64,000 nucleotides of DNA from JAKSSE01 sp045597645 (GCA_045597645.1 JAZLKM010000049.1:1-64000); one strand, 5' to 3'. Shown: positions 32,930-42,592, counted from the first letter of the stretch. Numbers and translations: made by a program. The notes: a model not told the origin generated them from the letters alone.

Positions 32930-33888
32930 GTTCTTCCAAACAGACCATTCAGTGTCTCCTTGAAATCCGCATTCTCATAGAGCGACATATATACTGACTG
33001 GCATATCGGCAGCTCAACATTATACTTCTCGCCAAGCTCAATCATAGCCTTAACAGTGTAGTAACCCTCAGCCAGCTTGTCGTACTCTTCACCTCGCACA
33101 TAGCACTCGCCAAACTTACGATTATGACTGTGCTGCGAAAATACCGTAGCCTCATAGTCGCCCAGGTGGCACAGGCCGTATGCTGACAGTTCGTTTCCAC
33201 CCATGGCCTTAATGAGTCTGGCCACCTCTCTGGTGCCTCTCGACATCAGCGCGCCCTTGAGGGAGCTAAGTCCTAATCCATCCAGCATGCCTGCTGCGAT
33301 TCCCACTACATTCTTCGCAGCTGCACCTATCTCATTGCCCAGCAAATCCTTGCCATAATAGAATCTGATCAGGTCGCTGTTGAAGCTGTCTACCAGAAAA
33401 TCCTTAGTGCGCTCGCGGTCACTATCTATAACCATGCAGTTTGGAATCCCTTTGTAAAACTCCTCCACATGCCCTGGTCCAATCCATACAGCAATGTCGT
33501 TGGATGCATCCACATGTTCTCGCATTATCTGTGACAAAGTGCGGCAAGTTCCAATTTCTATTCCCTTCATGCACAGCACAAACGTCCTGTCTCGCACCGA
33601 CTTTTCTGCAATCTGCGTGGCAAGAGCATCCAGACCCTGGGCTCCAATAGAGATAATAACTACCTGGGCATCCAGTGCCTCATCCAGGTTGGTGGTGAGC
33701 CCCATTGTCTCGCTCAGTTCCAAGTACTCGTTTTTTCTGTTGGCTAGAAGCTCCTGCATTCTTGCTGAGCCCTCGCGGCCATAGATTGTCACATTATGTC
33801 CTATTTTATCGAGATACCATGCAATGCAGCTGCCCCATCGTCCGCAGCCAATTACAGATATCTTTAGCATTCTGGTACCGGAAGCCAT
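32911..33888 (-). CDS. gpsA: NAD(P)-dependent glycerol-3-phosphate dehydrogenase
   Basis: About 325 residues. The Rossmann loop near the start, VIGCGRWGSCIAWYL, differs slightly from the common GAGSWGTALA. The domain of catalysis is marked by IGAAAKNVVGIAAGMLDGL, holding the active-site lysine, and by LSSLKGALMSRGTREVARL. It makes sn-glycerol-3-phosphate from dihydroxyacetone phosphate for lipid synthesis. The ATG at 33888 follows GGAGGAG, which lies inside the end of engB; the engB stop is 1 base upstream. Confidence 0.9.
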   Translation of the reverse strand: MASGTRMLKISVIGCGRWGSCIAWYLDKIGHNVTIYGREGSARMQELLANRKNEYLELSETMGLTTNLDEALDAQVVIISIGAQGLDALATQIAEKSVRDRTFVLCMKGIEIGTCRTLSQIMREHVDASNDIAVWIGPGHVEEFYKGIPNCMVIDSDRERTKDFLVDSFNSDLIRFYYGKDLLGNEIGAAAKNVVGIAAGMLDGLGLSSLKGALMSRGTREVARLIKAMGGNELSAYGLCHLGDYEATVFSQHSHNRKFGECYVRGEEYDKLAEGYYTVKAMIELGEKYNVELPICQSVYMSLYENADFKETLNGLFGRTLKEEF

Positions 33889-33889
33889 A

Positions 33890-34501
33890 TCACTCCTCCT
33901 CGTCCATTTCTGATTCGTTCTCAACCACCTGATCCATTAGGTCCCAGATGTCATCTCTTCCCAGCTTAGTTTCAGCGGAAAAAGGTATCATAATTGTATC
34001 GTTATCGCACTCAAGTGTCTGTCTTATTATCTTAAGCTGCTTTGGGATAGCACCCTTACTTATCTTATCTGCCTTGGTACAAATAATAATAGGCTGCAAT
34101 CCCTGATATGTAATCCAGTCAAACATCTGCTTATCATTTGCGCCCGGAGCATGTCTGATGTCAATGAGCAAAAATACAGCCCGCAACTTGTCAGACTCAA
34201 CCAGATAGTCCTCGATGAGCTTTCCCCACTTCTCCACCTCAGTCTTTGAGGCCTTGGCGTACCCATAACCCGGCAGATCCACCAGGTATATCTGGCCATT
34301 TATATTATAGAAATTGATAGTCTGAGTCTTGCCCGGCTGTGATGAAGTTCTGGCAAAATTCTTCCTATTCATCAGAGCATTTATAAGGCTTGACTTTCCT
34401 ACATTTGATTTTCCTGCAAATGCAACCTCCGGCAAGAGATTTTTAGGGAGCTTACTTGTAGGCCCGCAGACCGTCTCTAAATTTACGTTCTTAATTACCA
34501 A
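33890..34501 (-). CDS. engB: Ribosome biogenesis GTPase EngB (YsxC/YihA)
   Basis: A 203-residue small GTPase. G1 is GKSNVGKSSL, G3 DLPGYGYA, G4 TKADK; the N-terminal KNVNLETVCG strand and LPEVAFAG are typical. It assists late assembly of the large ribosomal subunit. It ends DEEE, and the coding region for that tail doubles as the gpsA ribosome site. It follows clpX after a terminator. Confidence 0.93.
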   Translation of the reverse strand: MVIKNVNLETVCGPTSKLPKNLLPEVAFAGKSNVGKSSLINALMNRKNFARTSSQPGKTQTINFYNINGQIYLVDLPGYGYAKASKTEVEKWGKLIEDYLVESDKLRAVFLLIDIRHAPGANDKQMFDWITYQGLQPIIICTKADKISKGAIPKQLKIIRQTLECDNDTIMIPFSAETKLGRDDIWDLMDQVVENESEMDEEE

Positions 34502-34546
34502 TGTTCACATTCTCCTTAATAGACTATGCTGTAGCCTCGAAATGAG

Positions 34547-34575
34547 AAAAGGGGATGCAGCACCGCTCCACCCCC
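34547..34575 (-). terminator. Intrinsic terminator after clpX
   Basis: On the minus strand GGGGGTG pairs with CATCCCC (one wobble), 11-base loop, followed by TTTTC. It lies 15 bases past the clpX stop. Confidence 0.65.
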
Positions 34576-34589
34576 ATTACATCTTACAT

Positions 34590-35933
34590 TTATGCGCTCT
34601 TCGCGTCTTTCTTTTTCTTCTCAAGTTCTACAATCTCAGAAGCCTCAGATACCTCGTCCTCACAGTTGTCATCCACCATCTCCTTGGTGATAGTAAGCTC
34701 TGTGATGGAATCATCAGATGGAATCTCATACATGTAATCCATCATTACGCTCTCCATAATCGAGCGAAGTCCTCTGGCTCCAGTCTTTCTGGCAAGAGCC
34801 TTCTTAGCTATCTCTACGAGAGCTTCCTTGTCGAAGTCAAGCTCCACGCCGTCCAGTGAAAGCAAAGCCTTGTACTGCTTGGTAAGAGAATTCTTCGGCT
34901 CCTCAAGTACCCTTATGAGTGCTTCCTCGTCCAATGCATCCAGTGCCACATTCACAGGCACACGTCCGATGAACTCTGGTATAAGTCCGAACTTGATAAA
35001 GTCCTGCGGAAGTACCTTCTTGAAGGCCTCCCCTATGCTCTTCTCATCCTTGCCTACGACAGTGGCATTGAATCCAATCGCCTTACTGTCAAGACGCTGA
35101 TTGATAATTGACTCAAGTCCATCAAACGCGCCGCCGCAGATGAAGAGAATATTAGTAGTATCTATAGGTATAAGCTCCTGCTGAGGGTGCTTTCTTCCGC
35201 CCTGAGGCGGTACTGATGCCACAGTACCCTCAAGAATCTTGAGGAGTGCCTGCTGCACGCCCTCACCAGATACATCTCTGGTGATAGATACATTCTCTGA
35301 TTTTTTTGATATCTTGTCGATCTCATCTATATAGATGATTCCGACCTCAGCCTTTTTGATGTCATAATCGGCTGCCTGTATTATCTTGAGCAGGATGTTC
35401 TCCACATCCTCTCCCACGTATCCGGCCTCGGTAAGTGTGGTTGCATCTGCTATTGCAAATGGTACACCCAATATTCTAGCCAGTGTCTGTGCCAGAAGTG
35501 TCTTACCACTACCTGTCGGTCCGAGCATTAATATGTTGCTCTTCTGGAGCTCCACATCAAGATTCTGGCCCTGTGTGATACGCTTATAATGATTGTATAC
35601 CGCGACAGAAAGTACTTTCTTGGCTTCATCTTGTCCAATTACATACTCATCGAGGAAGCCCTTAAGCTCCTTAGGAGTAAGTAAGTTGATATCCTCTGTG
35701 GTGAAGCCCTTTACTTTTCCCTTCTTACGTGCATCCTCTACAGGCTCTGCATCATAGATATCCTCATTGTCGAGAGTGTCCTTTTCCAGTTCCTCGTCAA
35801 TTATCTCAAGACAGATATCTACGCACTCATCACAGATAAATGCTCCCGCTGGTCCTGCGATCAGCTTGTGCACCTCATTCTGTGACTTGCCGCAAAATGA
35901 GCACCTTACTCTGGTGTCGTTCTTTGATGCCAT
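34590..35933 (-). CDS. clpX: ClpX, ATP-dependent unfoldase of ClpXP
   Basis: A 447-residue AAA+ protein. An N-terminal zinc finger (CSFCGKSQNEVHKL ... CDECVDIC) is followed by the AAA module: Walker A GPTGSGKTL, Walker B IIYIDEIDK, the pore loop region GYVGEDVE and the IGF loop (SKAIGFNA) that docks ClpP. The arginine-finger region TGARGLRSIMES closes it. The Lys/Asp-rich tail is variable. It unfolds and feeds proteins to ClpP. It lies 7 bases after clpP. Confidence 0.97.
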   Translation of the reverse strand: MASKNDTRVRCSFCGKSQNEVHKLIAGPAGAFICDECVDICLEIIDEELEKDTLDNEDIYDAEPVEDARKKGKVKGFTTEDINLLTPKELKGFLDEYVIGQDEAKKVLSVAVYNHYKRITQGQNLDVELQKSNILMLGPTGSGKTLLAQTLARILGVPFAIADATTLTEAGYVGEDVENILLKIIQAADYDIKKAEVGIIYIDEIDKISKKSENVSITRDVSGEGVQQALLKILEGTVASVPPQGGRKHPQQELIPIDTTNILFICGGAFDGLESIINQRLDSKAIGFNATVVGKDEKSIGEAFKKVLPQDFIKFGLIPEFIGRVPVNVALDALDEEALIRVLEEPKNSLTKQYKALLSLDGVELDFDKEALVEIAKKALARKTGARGLRSIMESVMMDYMYEIPSDDSITELTITKEMVDDNCEDEVSEASEIVELEKKKKDAKSA

Positions 35934-35940
35934 GTCTATC

Positions 35941-36522
35941 CTATCTGTTGGTAATTATGCTGTCGATAAGTCCGTAGTCGAGTGCCTCCTGTGCAGACAT
36001 ATAGTAGTCACGCTCAGTGTCGGCTGCCACAACATCATACGGCTTACCAGTATTTGCTGCCAGCATCTCGTTCAACTTCTTCTTGGTCTTCAAAATGTTC
36101 TCAGCTGCAATCTGGATCTCTGTAGCCTGACCCTTTGCACCGCCTGATGGCTGGTGAATCATAATCTCAGCATTCGGAAGAGCAAATCTCTTACCCTTTG
36201 CACCGCCTGCCAGAAGGAATGCTCCCATAGAAGCTGCCATTCCGATGCAGATGGTAGATACATCACACTTGATGTACTGCATGGTGTCATAGATTGCCAT
36301 TCCAGCGGTAACCATACCGCCCGGAGAGTTAATGTACAAGCTGATATCCTTGCCTGGATCCTCAGACTCCAGGAAAAGTAGCTGTGCTACCACAAGGCTT
36401 GCAGTAGTCTCATTTACTTCCTCTCCCAGGAAAATGATACGATCCTTCAGAAGTCTTGAATATATGTCGTAAGAGCGCTCGCCCTTGCTTGTCTGTTCTA
36501 CTACATAAGGAACTAAACTCAT
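35941..36522 (-). CDS. clpP: ClpP protease subunit
   Basis: A 193-residue serine protease that forms two stacked seven-membered rings. The catalytic triad is S98 (GMAASMG), H123 (MIHQPSGG) and D172 (ERDYYMS). It pairs with ClpX for regulated proteolysis. Its start directly follows the tig stop, and it precedes clpX by 7 bases: one operon. Confidence 0.97.
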   Translation of the reverse strand: MSLVPYVVEQTSKGERSYDIYSRLLKDRIIFLGEEVNETTASLVVAQLLFLESEDPGKDISLYINSPGGMVTAGMAIYDTMQYIKCDVSTICIGMAASMGAFLLAGGAKGKRFALPNAEIMIHQPSGGAKGQATEIQIAAENILKTKKKLNEMLAANTGKPYDVVAADTERDYYMSAQEALDYGLIDSIITNR

Positions 36523-37869
36523 TTATGCCTCCTCAGTGGCTTCTTCCTTTGCTTCTGCCTTCTTCTTTGTAGTGGTCTTCTTAGCCTTGCTCTCTTTTAC
36601 GTTCTCGAATACGAAGTCTGCAGCCTTGCGGATGCGCAGATCCTTCTTCATATCCTCGAGGCCTTCCTCACCGAAGTACTTCTTGAGCTCTTCAGCATCG
36701 ATGCCGTAAGCCTTTGCCTGAGCAGCCAGATCCTCATCTACATCTGCGTCAGTAACTTCAATGTTCTCTGCCTTTGCAATAGCTTCAAGTACAAGTGCTG
36801 ACTGGATTCTCTTAAGAGCGTCAGGACGTACCTGCTCCTTAAGTCCATCAAGGTCAGTGCCTGAGAACTTAAGATACTGGTCAAATGAAAGACCCTGTGA
36901 CTGAATACGATTAGCAAAGTCGCTGATGATATTCTCGCTCTGATACTCAATCATAGCCTCAGGGATATCCATCTTAGAAGCCTCAATAATCTTATCTACT
37001 GCTTCATCGGTCTGAGCCTGCTTAGCGTCAGCCTTTGCCTTCTCCTCAAGATTCTGCTTGATGCTCTCCTTGTACTCAGCAAGAGTATCATACTTAGAGC
37101 ACTCTGATGCGAACTCGTCATCTATCTCAGGCATTTCCTTTGCGATTACATCATGAATCTTGCACTTGAATACTGCCGGCTTGCCAGCGAGCTCTGCTGC
37201 CTGATAATCCTCTGGGAAGGTAACATTTACATCAACGTCATCGCCAGTCTTAGCACCAACGAGTGCCTCCTCAAAGCCAGGAATGAATGAATGTGATCCA
37301 ATCTCAAGACGATGATTCTCGCCCTTTCCGCCCTCGAATGCCTCTCCATCCATGAAACCCTCAAAGTCGATTACAGCGATATCGCCCTCTACGATAGCAC
37401 GCTCTACAGATACCTCACGTGCCTGGTTCTTCTGCTGAGTCTCAAGCTCAGCCTGAATCTGCTCATCAGTAACAGCGGTATCTACCTTGGTTACTGTAAC
37501 GCCCTTGTAAGTGCCAAGCTCGATCTCCGGCTTAACTGCAAACTCTGCAGTAATTACAAGCGGCTGTCCCTTCTCAATCTTCTCTACATCGATCTGTGGT
37601 CTGGAAGCTGCCTCTACTCCAGCCTCCTTAAGAGCTGCTGGGTAGGTCTCTGGGAGAATCTCATTGATAGCATCATCCCAGAAAATGCCTTCGCCATACA
37701 TCTTCTCAATCATTACACGCGGAGCCTTGCCCTTACGGAAGCCTGCGAGATTAATCTTACCCTTCTGCTTGTTGTAGACCTTGTTTACAGCCTTATCAAA
37801 CTGGTCAAATGGAACCTCGAAGGTCATCTTCACCATGCTGTGCTCAAGTGTTTCAAGTTTAACGCTCAT
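36523..37869 (-). CDS. tig: Trigger factor, ribosome-bound chaperone
   Basis: A 448-residue protein in the usual three parts: N-terminal ribosome-binding domain with GFRKGKAPRVMIEK, FKBP-type prolyl isomerase domain at about 155-245 (DIAVIDFEGFMDGEAFEGGKG, SFIPGFEEALVG), and a helical C-terminal chaperone domain. The final ~20 residues are a Lys/Glu/Ala tail. It binds nascent chains at the ribosome exit. It heads tig-clpP-clpX. TAGACA-18-TATAAT at 37936-37965 is a likely promoter, and a hairpin precedes AGGAGG. Confidence 0.96.
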   Translation of the reverse strand: MSVKLETLEHSMVKMTFEVPFDQFDKAVNKVYNKQKGKINLAGFRKGKAPRVMIEKMYGEGIFWDDAINEILPETYPAALKEAGVEAASRPQIDVEKIEKGQPLVITAEFAVKPEIELGTYKGVTVTKVDTAVTDEQIQAELETQQKNQAREVSVERAIVEGDIAVIDFEGFMDGEAFEGGKGENHRLEIGSHSFIPGFEEALVGAKTGDDVDVNVTFPEDYQAAELAGKPAVFKCKIHDVIAKEMPEIDDEFASECSKYDTLAEYKESIKQNLEEKAKADAKQAQTDEAVDKIIEASKMDIPEAMIEYQSENIISDFANRIQSQGLSFDQYLKFSGTDLDGLKEQVRPDALKRIQSALVLEAIAKAENIEVTDADVDEDLAAQAKAYGIDAEELKKYFGEEGLEDMKKDLRIRKAADFVFENVKESKAKKTTTKKKAEAKEEATEEA

Positions 37870-37885
37870 TTATTTCTTCCTCCTT

Positions 37886-37900
37886 AACCGTTTATCGGTT
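37886..37900 (-). other. Hairpin directly before the tig ribosome site
   Basis: AACCG pairs with CGGTT over a 5-base loop in the tig leader, 2-3 bases before AGGAGG. Confidence 0.45.
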
Positions 37901-37935
37901 TATTTATTGCATTACGACCACAACGCAGTCGAAAA

Positions 37936-37965
37936 ATTATATCATGTTCTCATAGGGAATGTCTA
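37936..37965 (-). promoter_or_regulatory. Candidate promoter of tig-clpP-clpX
   Basis: Minus-strand TAGACA (37965-37960), 18-base spacer, TATAAT (37941-37936), within the last codons of the upstream gene. Confidence 0.6.
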
Positions 37966-38383
37966 GTTTTTCCGCATAACTTACCACATACGAGTCCCAT
38001 TGTCTCTCCGTTGTTTTGTCAGTGGAAAAGCCTTTCAGAAGTACGCCCGACGAAAGGGTGAGCTCCGATTCCTTGTAGCTTATGATGATACTTGCAGAGC
38101 CTACTTCGATTCGGTTATCACCAAACACTTCGCCAAGCCTGTCTTCATCAGCCAAAAGCTGTATAGATATTCTGTCAGGCAGCTGCTTTCCTTTAATAAA
38201 ATCAAAAAGTGTACTGCGCAATCTCCCATAACTTACAGGCTCGTAGCCCTTGTTATTTTCTATCGTGAGTACACCCTTATCACTTAGGACCTGCATCCTG
38301 CCGCACAGGAAGCTGTCAAAGTCCTCCTGTGCCAGAAGCTTATTCATAAAAGTCTTAATGTCCCTGATTCGTAGGTAAATCAT
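37937..38383 (-). CDS. DUF5721-like protein of unknown function
   Basis: A 148-residue soluble protein: DIKTFMNKLLAQEDFDSFLCGRMQVLSDKGVLTIENN, then SYGRLRSTLFDFIKGKQLPDRISIQLL and GSASIIISYKESELTLSSGVLLKGFS. I recall this pattern from DUF5721 proteins of Lachnospiraceae, where it commonly sits near tig-clp genes. No catalytic motif is visible. Its start overlaps the end of the ABC ATPase gene by 4 bases. Confidence 0.65.
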   Translation of the reverse strand: MIYLRIRDIKTFMNKLLAQEDFDSFLCGRMQVLSDKGVLTIENNKGYEPVSYGRLRSTLFDFIKGKQLPDRISIQLLADEDRLGEVFGDNRIEVGSASIIISYKESELTLSSGVLLKGFSTDKTTERQWDSYVVSYAEKLDIPYENMI

Positions 38384-39198
38384 TCCTTAGCCTCGCCTAC
38401 AGTAGTCAGTATTCTGTCGTTATCCAGTTGCTTGCCTGCATTTATCTTGAACTGCTGTAACAAATCATCCACGGTCATATTAGCTCGCTCATCGCCGCTG
38501 ACATCAAGTATGATGCGGCCGCTGTCCATCATAAGTGTCCTGTTGCCCACATCAAGTGCCTGATGCATGTTATGAGTAACCATAAGGCACGATATATTGC
38601 GTTCTTTTACTATATCCTTTGTAAGTGTCAGCACCTTTTCTGCTGTAGCAGGATCAAGTGCTGCTGTATGCTCATCCAAAAGTAATAGCTTCGGAGTGAC
38701 AAACGTGGCCATCAAAAGAGTTAATGCCTGTCTTTGTCCACCAGACAAAAGTCCTACTGGCTGCTTCATTCTGTCCTCAAGTCCCATGTTCAAAAGTGAC
38801 AGCTGCTCACGGAATCTGGCCTTGTCAGCTGATGATATTCGACTAAAAAACTTCGATGGTCTGGTTGATGCACGCAGATATGCAAGTGCCATATTTTCCT
38901 CAATAGTCATATGAGGAGCGGTACCCTTCAGTGGATCCTGGAAAAGATGTCCAATCACCTTGCTTCTAAGGTGCTCCTTCTCAAATGTAATATCCTTACC
39001 ATCAAGGACAATATTGCCCTCGTCTATAAAAAACGCACCAGTTATAGCGTTGAACATGGTTGATTTTCCTGCGCCATTGCTGCCTACTATGGTAGCAAAA
39101 TCTCCATCAGCCAGATCAAGGCTCACCTGATTAAGTGCCTTTTTCTCATTAACAGTGCCTGGGTTGAAGGTTTTTGATACGTTAAGAAGCTCTAACAT
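38380..39198 (-). CDS. ABC transporter ATPase of a TrpXYZ-type importer
   Basis: A 272-residue ATPase: Walker A GSNGAGKST, signature LLSGGQRQALTLLMA, Walker B LLLLDEHTAALDP, and the switch HNMHQALDVGNRTLMM. DEHTAALDP is typical of the uncharacterised-solute (ABC_sub_bind) importers rather than the common DEPT. It couples ATP use to the permease gene ending at its start. Confidence 0.88.
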   Translation of the reverse strand: MLELLNVSKTFNPGTVNEKKALNQVSLDLADGDFATIVGSNGAGKSTMFNAITGAFFIDEGNIVLDGKDITFEKEHLRSKVIGHLFQDPLKGTAPHMTIEENMALAYLRASTRPSKFFSRISSADKARFREQLSLLNMGLEDRMKQPVGLLSGGQRQALTLLMATFVTPKLLLLDEHTAALDPATAEKVLTLTKDIVKERNISCLMVTHNMHQALDVGNRTLMMDSGRIILDVSGDERANMTVDDLLQQFKINAGKQLDNDRILTTVGEAKE

Positions 39199-40143
39199 TT
39201 ATCGTCCCTCCTTCCCGCTCTTGATTTTCTTCATTGTAAGATGCTTAGTGCGCTCAATGGCAATAAGCTTTTTGATGTGAGGCAGTGAAATTGCCACAGC
39301 AACGATTATTGCCGACACGAGCTTAAGAGCCTCCGCCGGAACGTTAAGTCGCAGAGCGATAGCTACTATAAATCTGTACAGTACACTACCTACCACTACG
39401 CCAAATATGCGTCTTCCAATGCTTCCCTTGCCTACCAGTGTCTCACCTATGATAAGTGAAGCAAGGGCTATAGTTACCATACCGGTTCCAATATTGATGT
39501 CGCAAGACTTTTGATACTGCGCGATAAGTACTCCTGAAAGAGCAGTCAATGAGTTAGACAAGCACAGTCCTACGGTTGTAGTAAAAATCGGATTGATACT
39601 TGACGACTTAACCATATCCGGATTATCGCCTGTCGCTCTTATGCTCATTCCAAGCCTGGTGCGCAAAAACCACCAGAGCAAAAACCCCACAATAACCACT
39701 ACAGCTACCACAAGTATTACCTTGTACCAGCTGCCTATGAAAGTGCTCTCCAATTTATCCTTTGCCACTGAAAATACGGTGTCATTGCCGAACAAATTAG
39801 CAATAGACGAAAATCCCATAACCATTAGGTTGATGGTATAAAGTCCCGTATTAACAATAATACCTGCCAGAATTGATGCCACACCAAGTCTAGTCTGCAA
39901 GAAAGCTGTCACAAAGCCTGCTGCCGCTCCAGCTGCCATTCCGGCAAATATTGCCAGGACCGGGTGCCCCGCCAGCGTCACCATAGCTCCTACAGCACAG
40001 CCCAGTGTAAAGCAACCATCCGTAGTCAGGTCGGCTATATTCAATATGGAAAATGAAATGAACAGCGCCAGAGCTACAAGGCTGTATATACAGCCCAGCT
40101 CCAGCGCGCTCTGAAATATCGATACGGTAAATATTGATGCCAA
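39199..40143 (-). CDS. ABC transporter permease of a TrpXYZ-type importer
   Basis: A 314-residue permease with about nine membrane helices, related to the ribose/branched-chain type: SILNIADLTTDGCFTLGCAVGAMV and GMSIRATGDNPDMVKSSSIN, the latter the coupling loop. It follows the binding protein after 2 bases and abuts the ATPase. The family includes putative tryptophan/tyrosine importers. Confidence 0.88.
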   Translation of the reverse strand: MASIFTVSIFQSALELGCIYSLVALALFISFSILNIADLTTDGCFTLGCAVGAMVTLAGHPVLAIFAGMAAGAAAGFVTAFLQTRLGVASILAGIIVNTGLYTINLMVMGFSSIANLFGNDTVFSVAKDKLESTFIGSWYKVILVVAVVVIVGFLLWWFLRTRLGMSIRATGDNPDMVKSSSINPIFTTTVGLCLSNSLTALSGVLIAQYQKSCDINIGTGMVTIALASLIIGETLVGKGSIGRRIFGVVVGSVLYRFIVAIALRLNVPAEALKLVSAIIVAVAISLPHIKKLIAIERTKHLTMKKIKSGKEGR

Positions 40144-40145
40144 AA

Positions 40146-41261
40146 TTAATTGAACTCCTTAGCAGTTGTAATCTCAACAAGACCAGCGCACATAGACTCG
40201 AACATTGAGTAGTCAAGGCCTATTGCCGCTGCAGTCTCAGTGTTAACTGTAGCGATACCATTGTCAAGAAGCATTACCTTAGTAGATGCAGGATCTGCTC
40301 CGTTTACCAGAATTTCTACAGCCATGTCAGCAGTAGCAAGACCGAGGTTGTAGTAGTTTACACCGAATCCACAGAAGGCTCCGTTAAGCGCAAATGAATC
40401 CGCTCCACAATAGTGTGCTACACCTGCATCCGCAAACTTCTCATAGATTGCGAGCTCAGCTGTCATGATTGAATTGTCGGTAGGTGTAAATACTGCCTGA
40501 ACGCCCTCAGCTACAAGTGCATCTGCTGCAAGCATAATCTCATCATTAGAGGTACCTGTCTTTTCTACATATGCAATACCCTTCGCATCGAGGATAGCCT
40601 TTGCATCATTGATAGGAGCAGTTGATGAATCCTGGCTCTTATCATAGAGAAGGCCTACCTTGGTAATATCCGGCTGTGCTGCAAACATAAGGTCAAATAC
40701 AGCCTGTGTATTAAGACCATCCGAAGTACCGGTAATATTAGCTCCCGGCGCATCCATAGTAGCTACAAGTCCTGCTCCAACAGGATCAGATACTGCTGAA
40801 AATACTACTGGAATCTGATTGTCTTCAGTAGCCGCCTGCATAATCATTGCAGTAGGAGTAGCTATTGGAATGATTACATCCACATTCTGGCTCAGAAGCT
40901 GAGTAGCTATCTGGTTAATAATTGTAGAGTCTGCCTGTCCGTTATATACAGTGTCGCCGTAGTCAAATATTACTCCAAGCTCAGCACCCTTCTTGTCAAG
41001 CTCTTCCTCGATAGCAGCCTCAATCTGATTGAGAGAAGCATCGTCAACATACTGTACAATGCCCACCTTAAATACACGCATCTCACCATCAACTGCCCCT
41101 GCGGTCTCAGCTGTGTTACCTGTATCAGTGGTAGCCTCAGTTGAGGCTGTATTGCCGGTGCTGCTTGCTGAAATATTACTTCCAGCATTCTGGCCGCATC
41201 CTGCCATAAGTGACATACACATAGCTGCGCTAAGTGCGGCTGCAAATAATCTCTTTTTCAT
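40146..41261 (-). CDS. ABC transporter substrate-binding lipoprotein (TrpX-like)
   Basis: A 371-residue protein. The signal ends SLMAGCGQN (lipobox MAGC), followed by a Ser/Thr/Ala/Glu linker, then the ABC_sub_bind domain: FKVGIVQYVDDASLNQIEAAIEEEL, IIPIATPTAMIMQAAT, VFSAVSDPVGAGLV and GVNYYNLGLATADMAVEIL. Family members are thought to bind aromatic amino acids in some species. tyrS lies directly upstream, so tyrosine is a fair guess, but the ligand is unproven. A GTTACTT/AAGTAAC hairpin lies in the leader at 41304-41323. Confidence 0.88.
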   Translation of the reverse strand: MKKRLFAAALSAAMCMSLMAGCGQNAGSNISASSTGNTASTEATTDTGNTAETAGAVDGEMRVFKVGIVQYVDDASLNQIEAAIEEELDKKGAELGVIFDYGDTVYNGQADSTIINQIATQLLSQNVDVIIPIATPTAMIMQAATEDNQIPVVFSAVSDPVGAGLVATMDAPGANITGTSDGLNTQAVFDLMFAAQPDITKVGLLYDKSQDSSTAPINDAKAILDAKGIAYVEKTGTSNDEIMLAADALVAEGVQAVFTPTDNSIMTAELAIYEKFADAGVAHYCGADSFALNGAFCGFGVNYYNLGLATADMAVEILVNGADPASTKVMLLDNGIATVNTETAAAIGLDYSMFESMCAGLVEITTAKEFN

Positions 41262-41365
41262 CTTCTTTTCCTCTTCTTTTTAATGTTGTTAGCATTCCGC
41301 TTCGTTACTTGCTCATAAGTAACTACTGCTTCGAAGCTAAGCTATATTTAGTCTCTGGGACTATC

Positions 41366-42592
41366 TTACTTAAGAATAGCCTTATGGAATACCTTCTTGC
41401 CCTTCTTAATCTTTACGCCATCCTTCAGAGAATCTGCTGATACAGCGTATGCGATATCAGATACTGCCTGACCGTCTACAGATACACCGCCCTGCTGAAC
41501 ATTGCGTCTAGCATCGCTCTTTGATGGGCAGATTCCGCATTTAACCAGAAGGTCCATAATATTAACAGCACCATCAGCGAGGTCATCAGCTGTAAGCTCA
41601 GTGGTAGGCATATTGCTGTCATCACCGCCACCAGCAAAAAGTGCTTTTGCAGCATCCTGCGCCTTCTTAGCCTCTTCCTCGCCGTGTACAAGGCTGGTAA
41701 GCTCGTATGCCAGAATTTCCTTTGCCTTATTGAGCTCAGCGCCTTCCCACTTGTCCATCTCATCTATCTGCTCGATCGGAAGGAATGTCAGCATTCTGAT
41801 GCACTTAAGTACATCATCATCGCCAACATTGCGCCAGTACTGGTAGAAATCATATACAGAAGTCTTATTTGCATCAAGCCATACTGCTCCATTGGCAGTC
41901 TTACCCATCTTCTTACCCTCTGAATTCATAAGAAGGGTAATGGTCATAGCATATGCATCCTTGCCCAGCTTCTTACGGATGAGTTCTGTACCGCCCAGCA
42001 TGTTAGACCACTGGTCGTCACCGCCGAACTGCATATTGCATCCGTATTCCTGGAACAGATGATAGAAGTCGTATGACTGCATAATCATGTAGTTGAACTC
42101 CAGGAATGAAAGACCCTTTTCCATACGCTGCTTGTAGCACTCAGCTCTAAGCATGTTATTTACAGAAAAGCATGCTCCCACCTCACGAAGTACCTCAATG
42201 TAGTTAAGCTTCAGGAGCCAATCTGCATTATTTACCATGATAGCGCCGTTCGGGCCATCGAATGATATAAAACGCTCCATTTGTTTTTTGAAGCAATCAC
42301 AGTTATGCTGGATAATCTCCGGTGTCATCATAGAACGCATATCTGAACGTCCAGATGGGTCTCCAATGTACCCTGTTCCACCACCGATAAGTACTACCGG
42401 TCTATTGCCTGCCATCTGAAGTCTCTTCATCAGGCACAGCGCCATAAAGTGTCCTACATGAAGCGAATCCGCAGTCGGATCGAATCCAATGTAGAATGTA
42501 GCTTTCCCGGTATTAACAAGTTCCTTTATCTCAGGCTCATCAGTGACCTGCGCTATCAGGCCTCTTTGTGTAAGTTCTTCATAAATATTCAT
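41366..42592 (-). CDS. tyrS: Tyrosyl-tRNA synthetase
   Basis: A 408-residue class I synthetase that charges tRNA-Tyr. HVGH at residues 45-48 is the HIGH motif, KKMGKT near 230 the KMSKS motif; between them YDFYHLFQEYGCNMQFGGDDQWSN binds tyrosine. The C-terminus has an S4 RNA-binding domain (GKKVFHKAILK end). Only 80 bases separate it from the upstream kinase gene, too few for a T-box leader, which is unusual for a Gram-positive tyrS. Confidence 0.96.
   Translation of the reverse strand: MNIYEELTQRGLIAQVTDEPEIKELVNTGKATFYIGFDPTADSLHVGHFMALCLMKRLQMAGNRPVVLIGGGTGYIGDPSGRSDMRSMMTPEIIQHNCDCFKKQMERFISFDGPNGAIMVNNADWLLKLNYIEVLREVGACFSVNNMLRAECYKQRMEKGLSFLEFNYMIMQSYDFYHLFQEYGCNMQFGGDDQWSNMLGGTELIRKKLGKDAYAMTITLLMNSEGKKMGKTANGAVWLDANKTSVYDFYQYWRNVGDDDVLKCIRMLTFLPIEQIDEMDKWEGAELNKAKEILAYELTSLVHGEEEAKKAQDAAKALFAGGGDDSNMPTTELTADDLADGAVNIMDLLVKCGICPSKSDARRNVQQGGVSVDGQAVSDIAYAVSADSLKDGVKIKKGKKVFHKAILK

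Noticed and set aside
34502..34589. lon protease gene expected between clpX and engB in many Clostridia
   Set aside because: The gap is under 90 bases and holds only the clpX terminator; absence at this place is real but not by itself remarkable.
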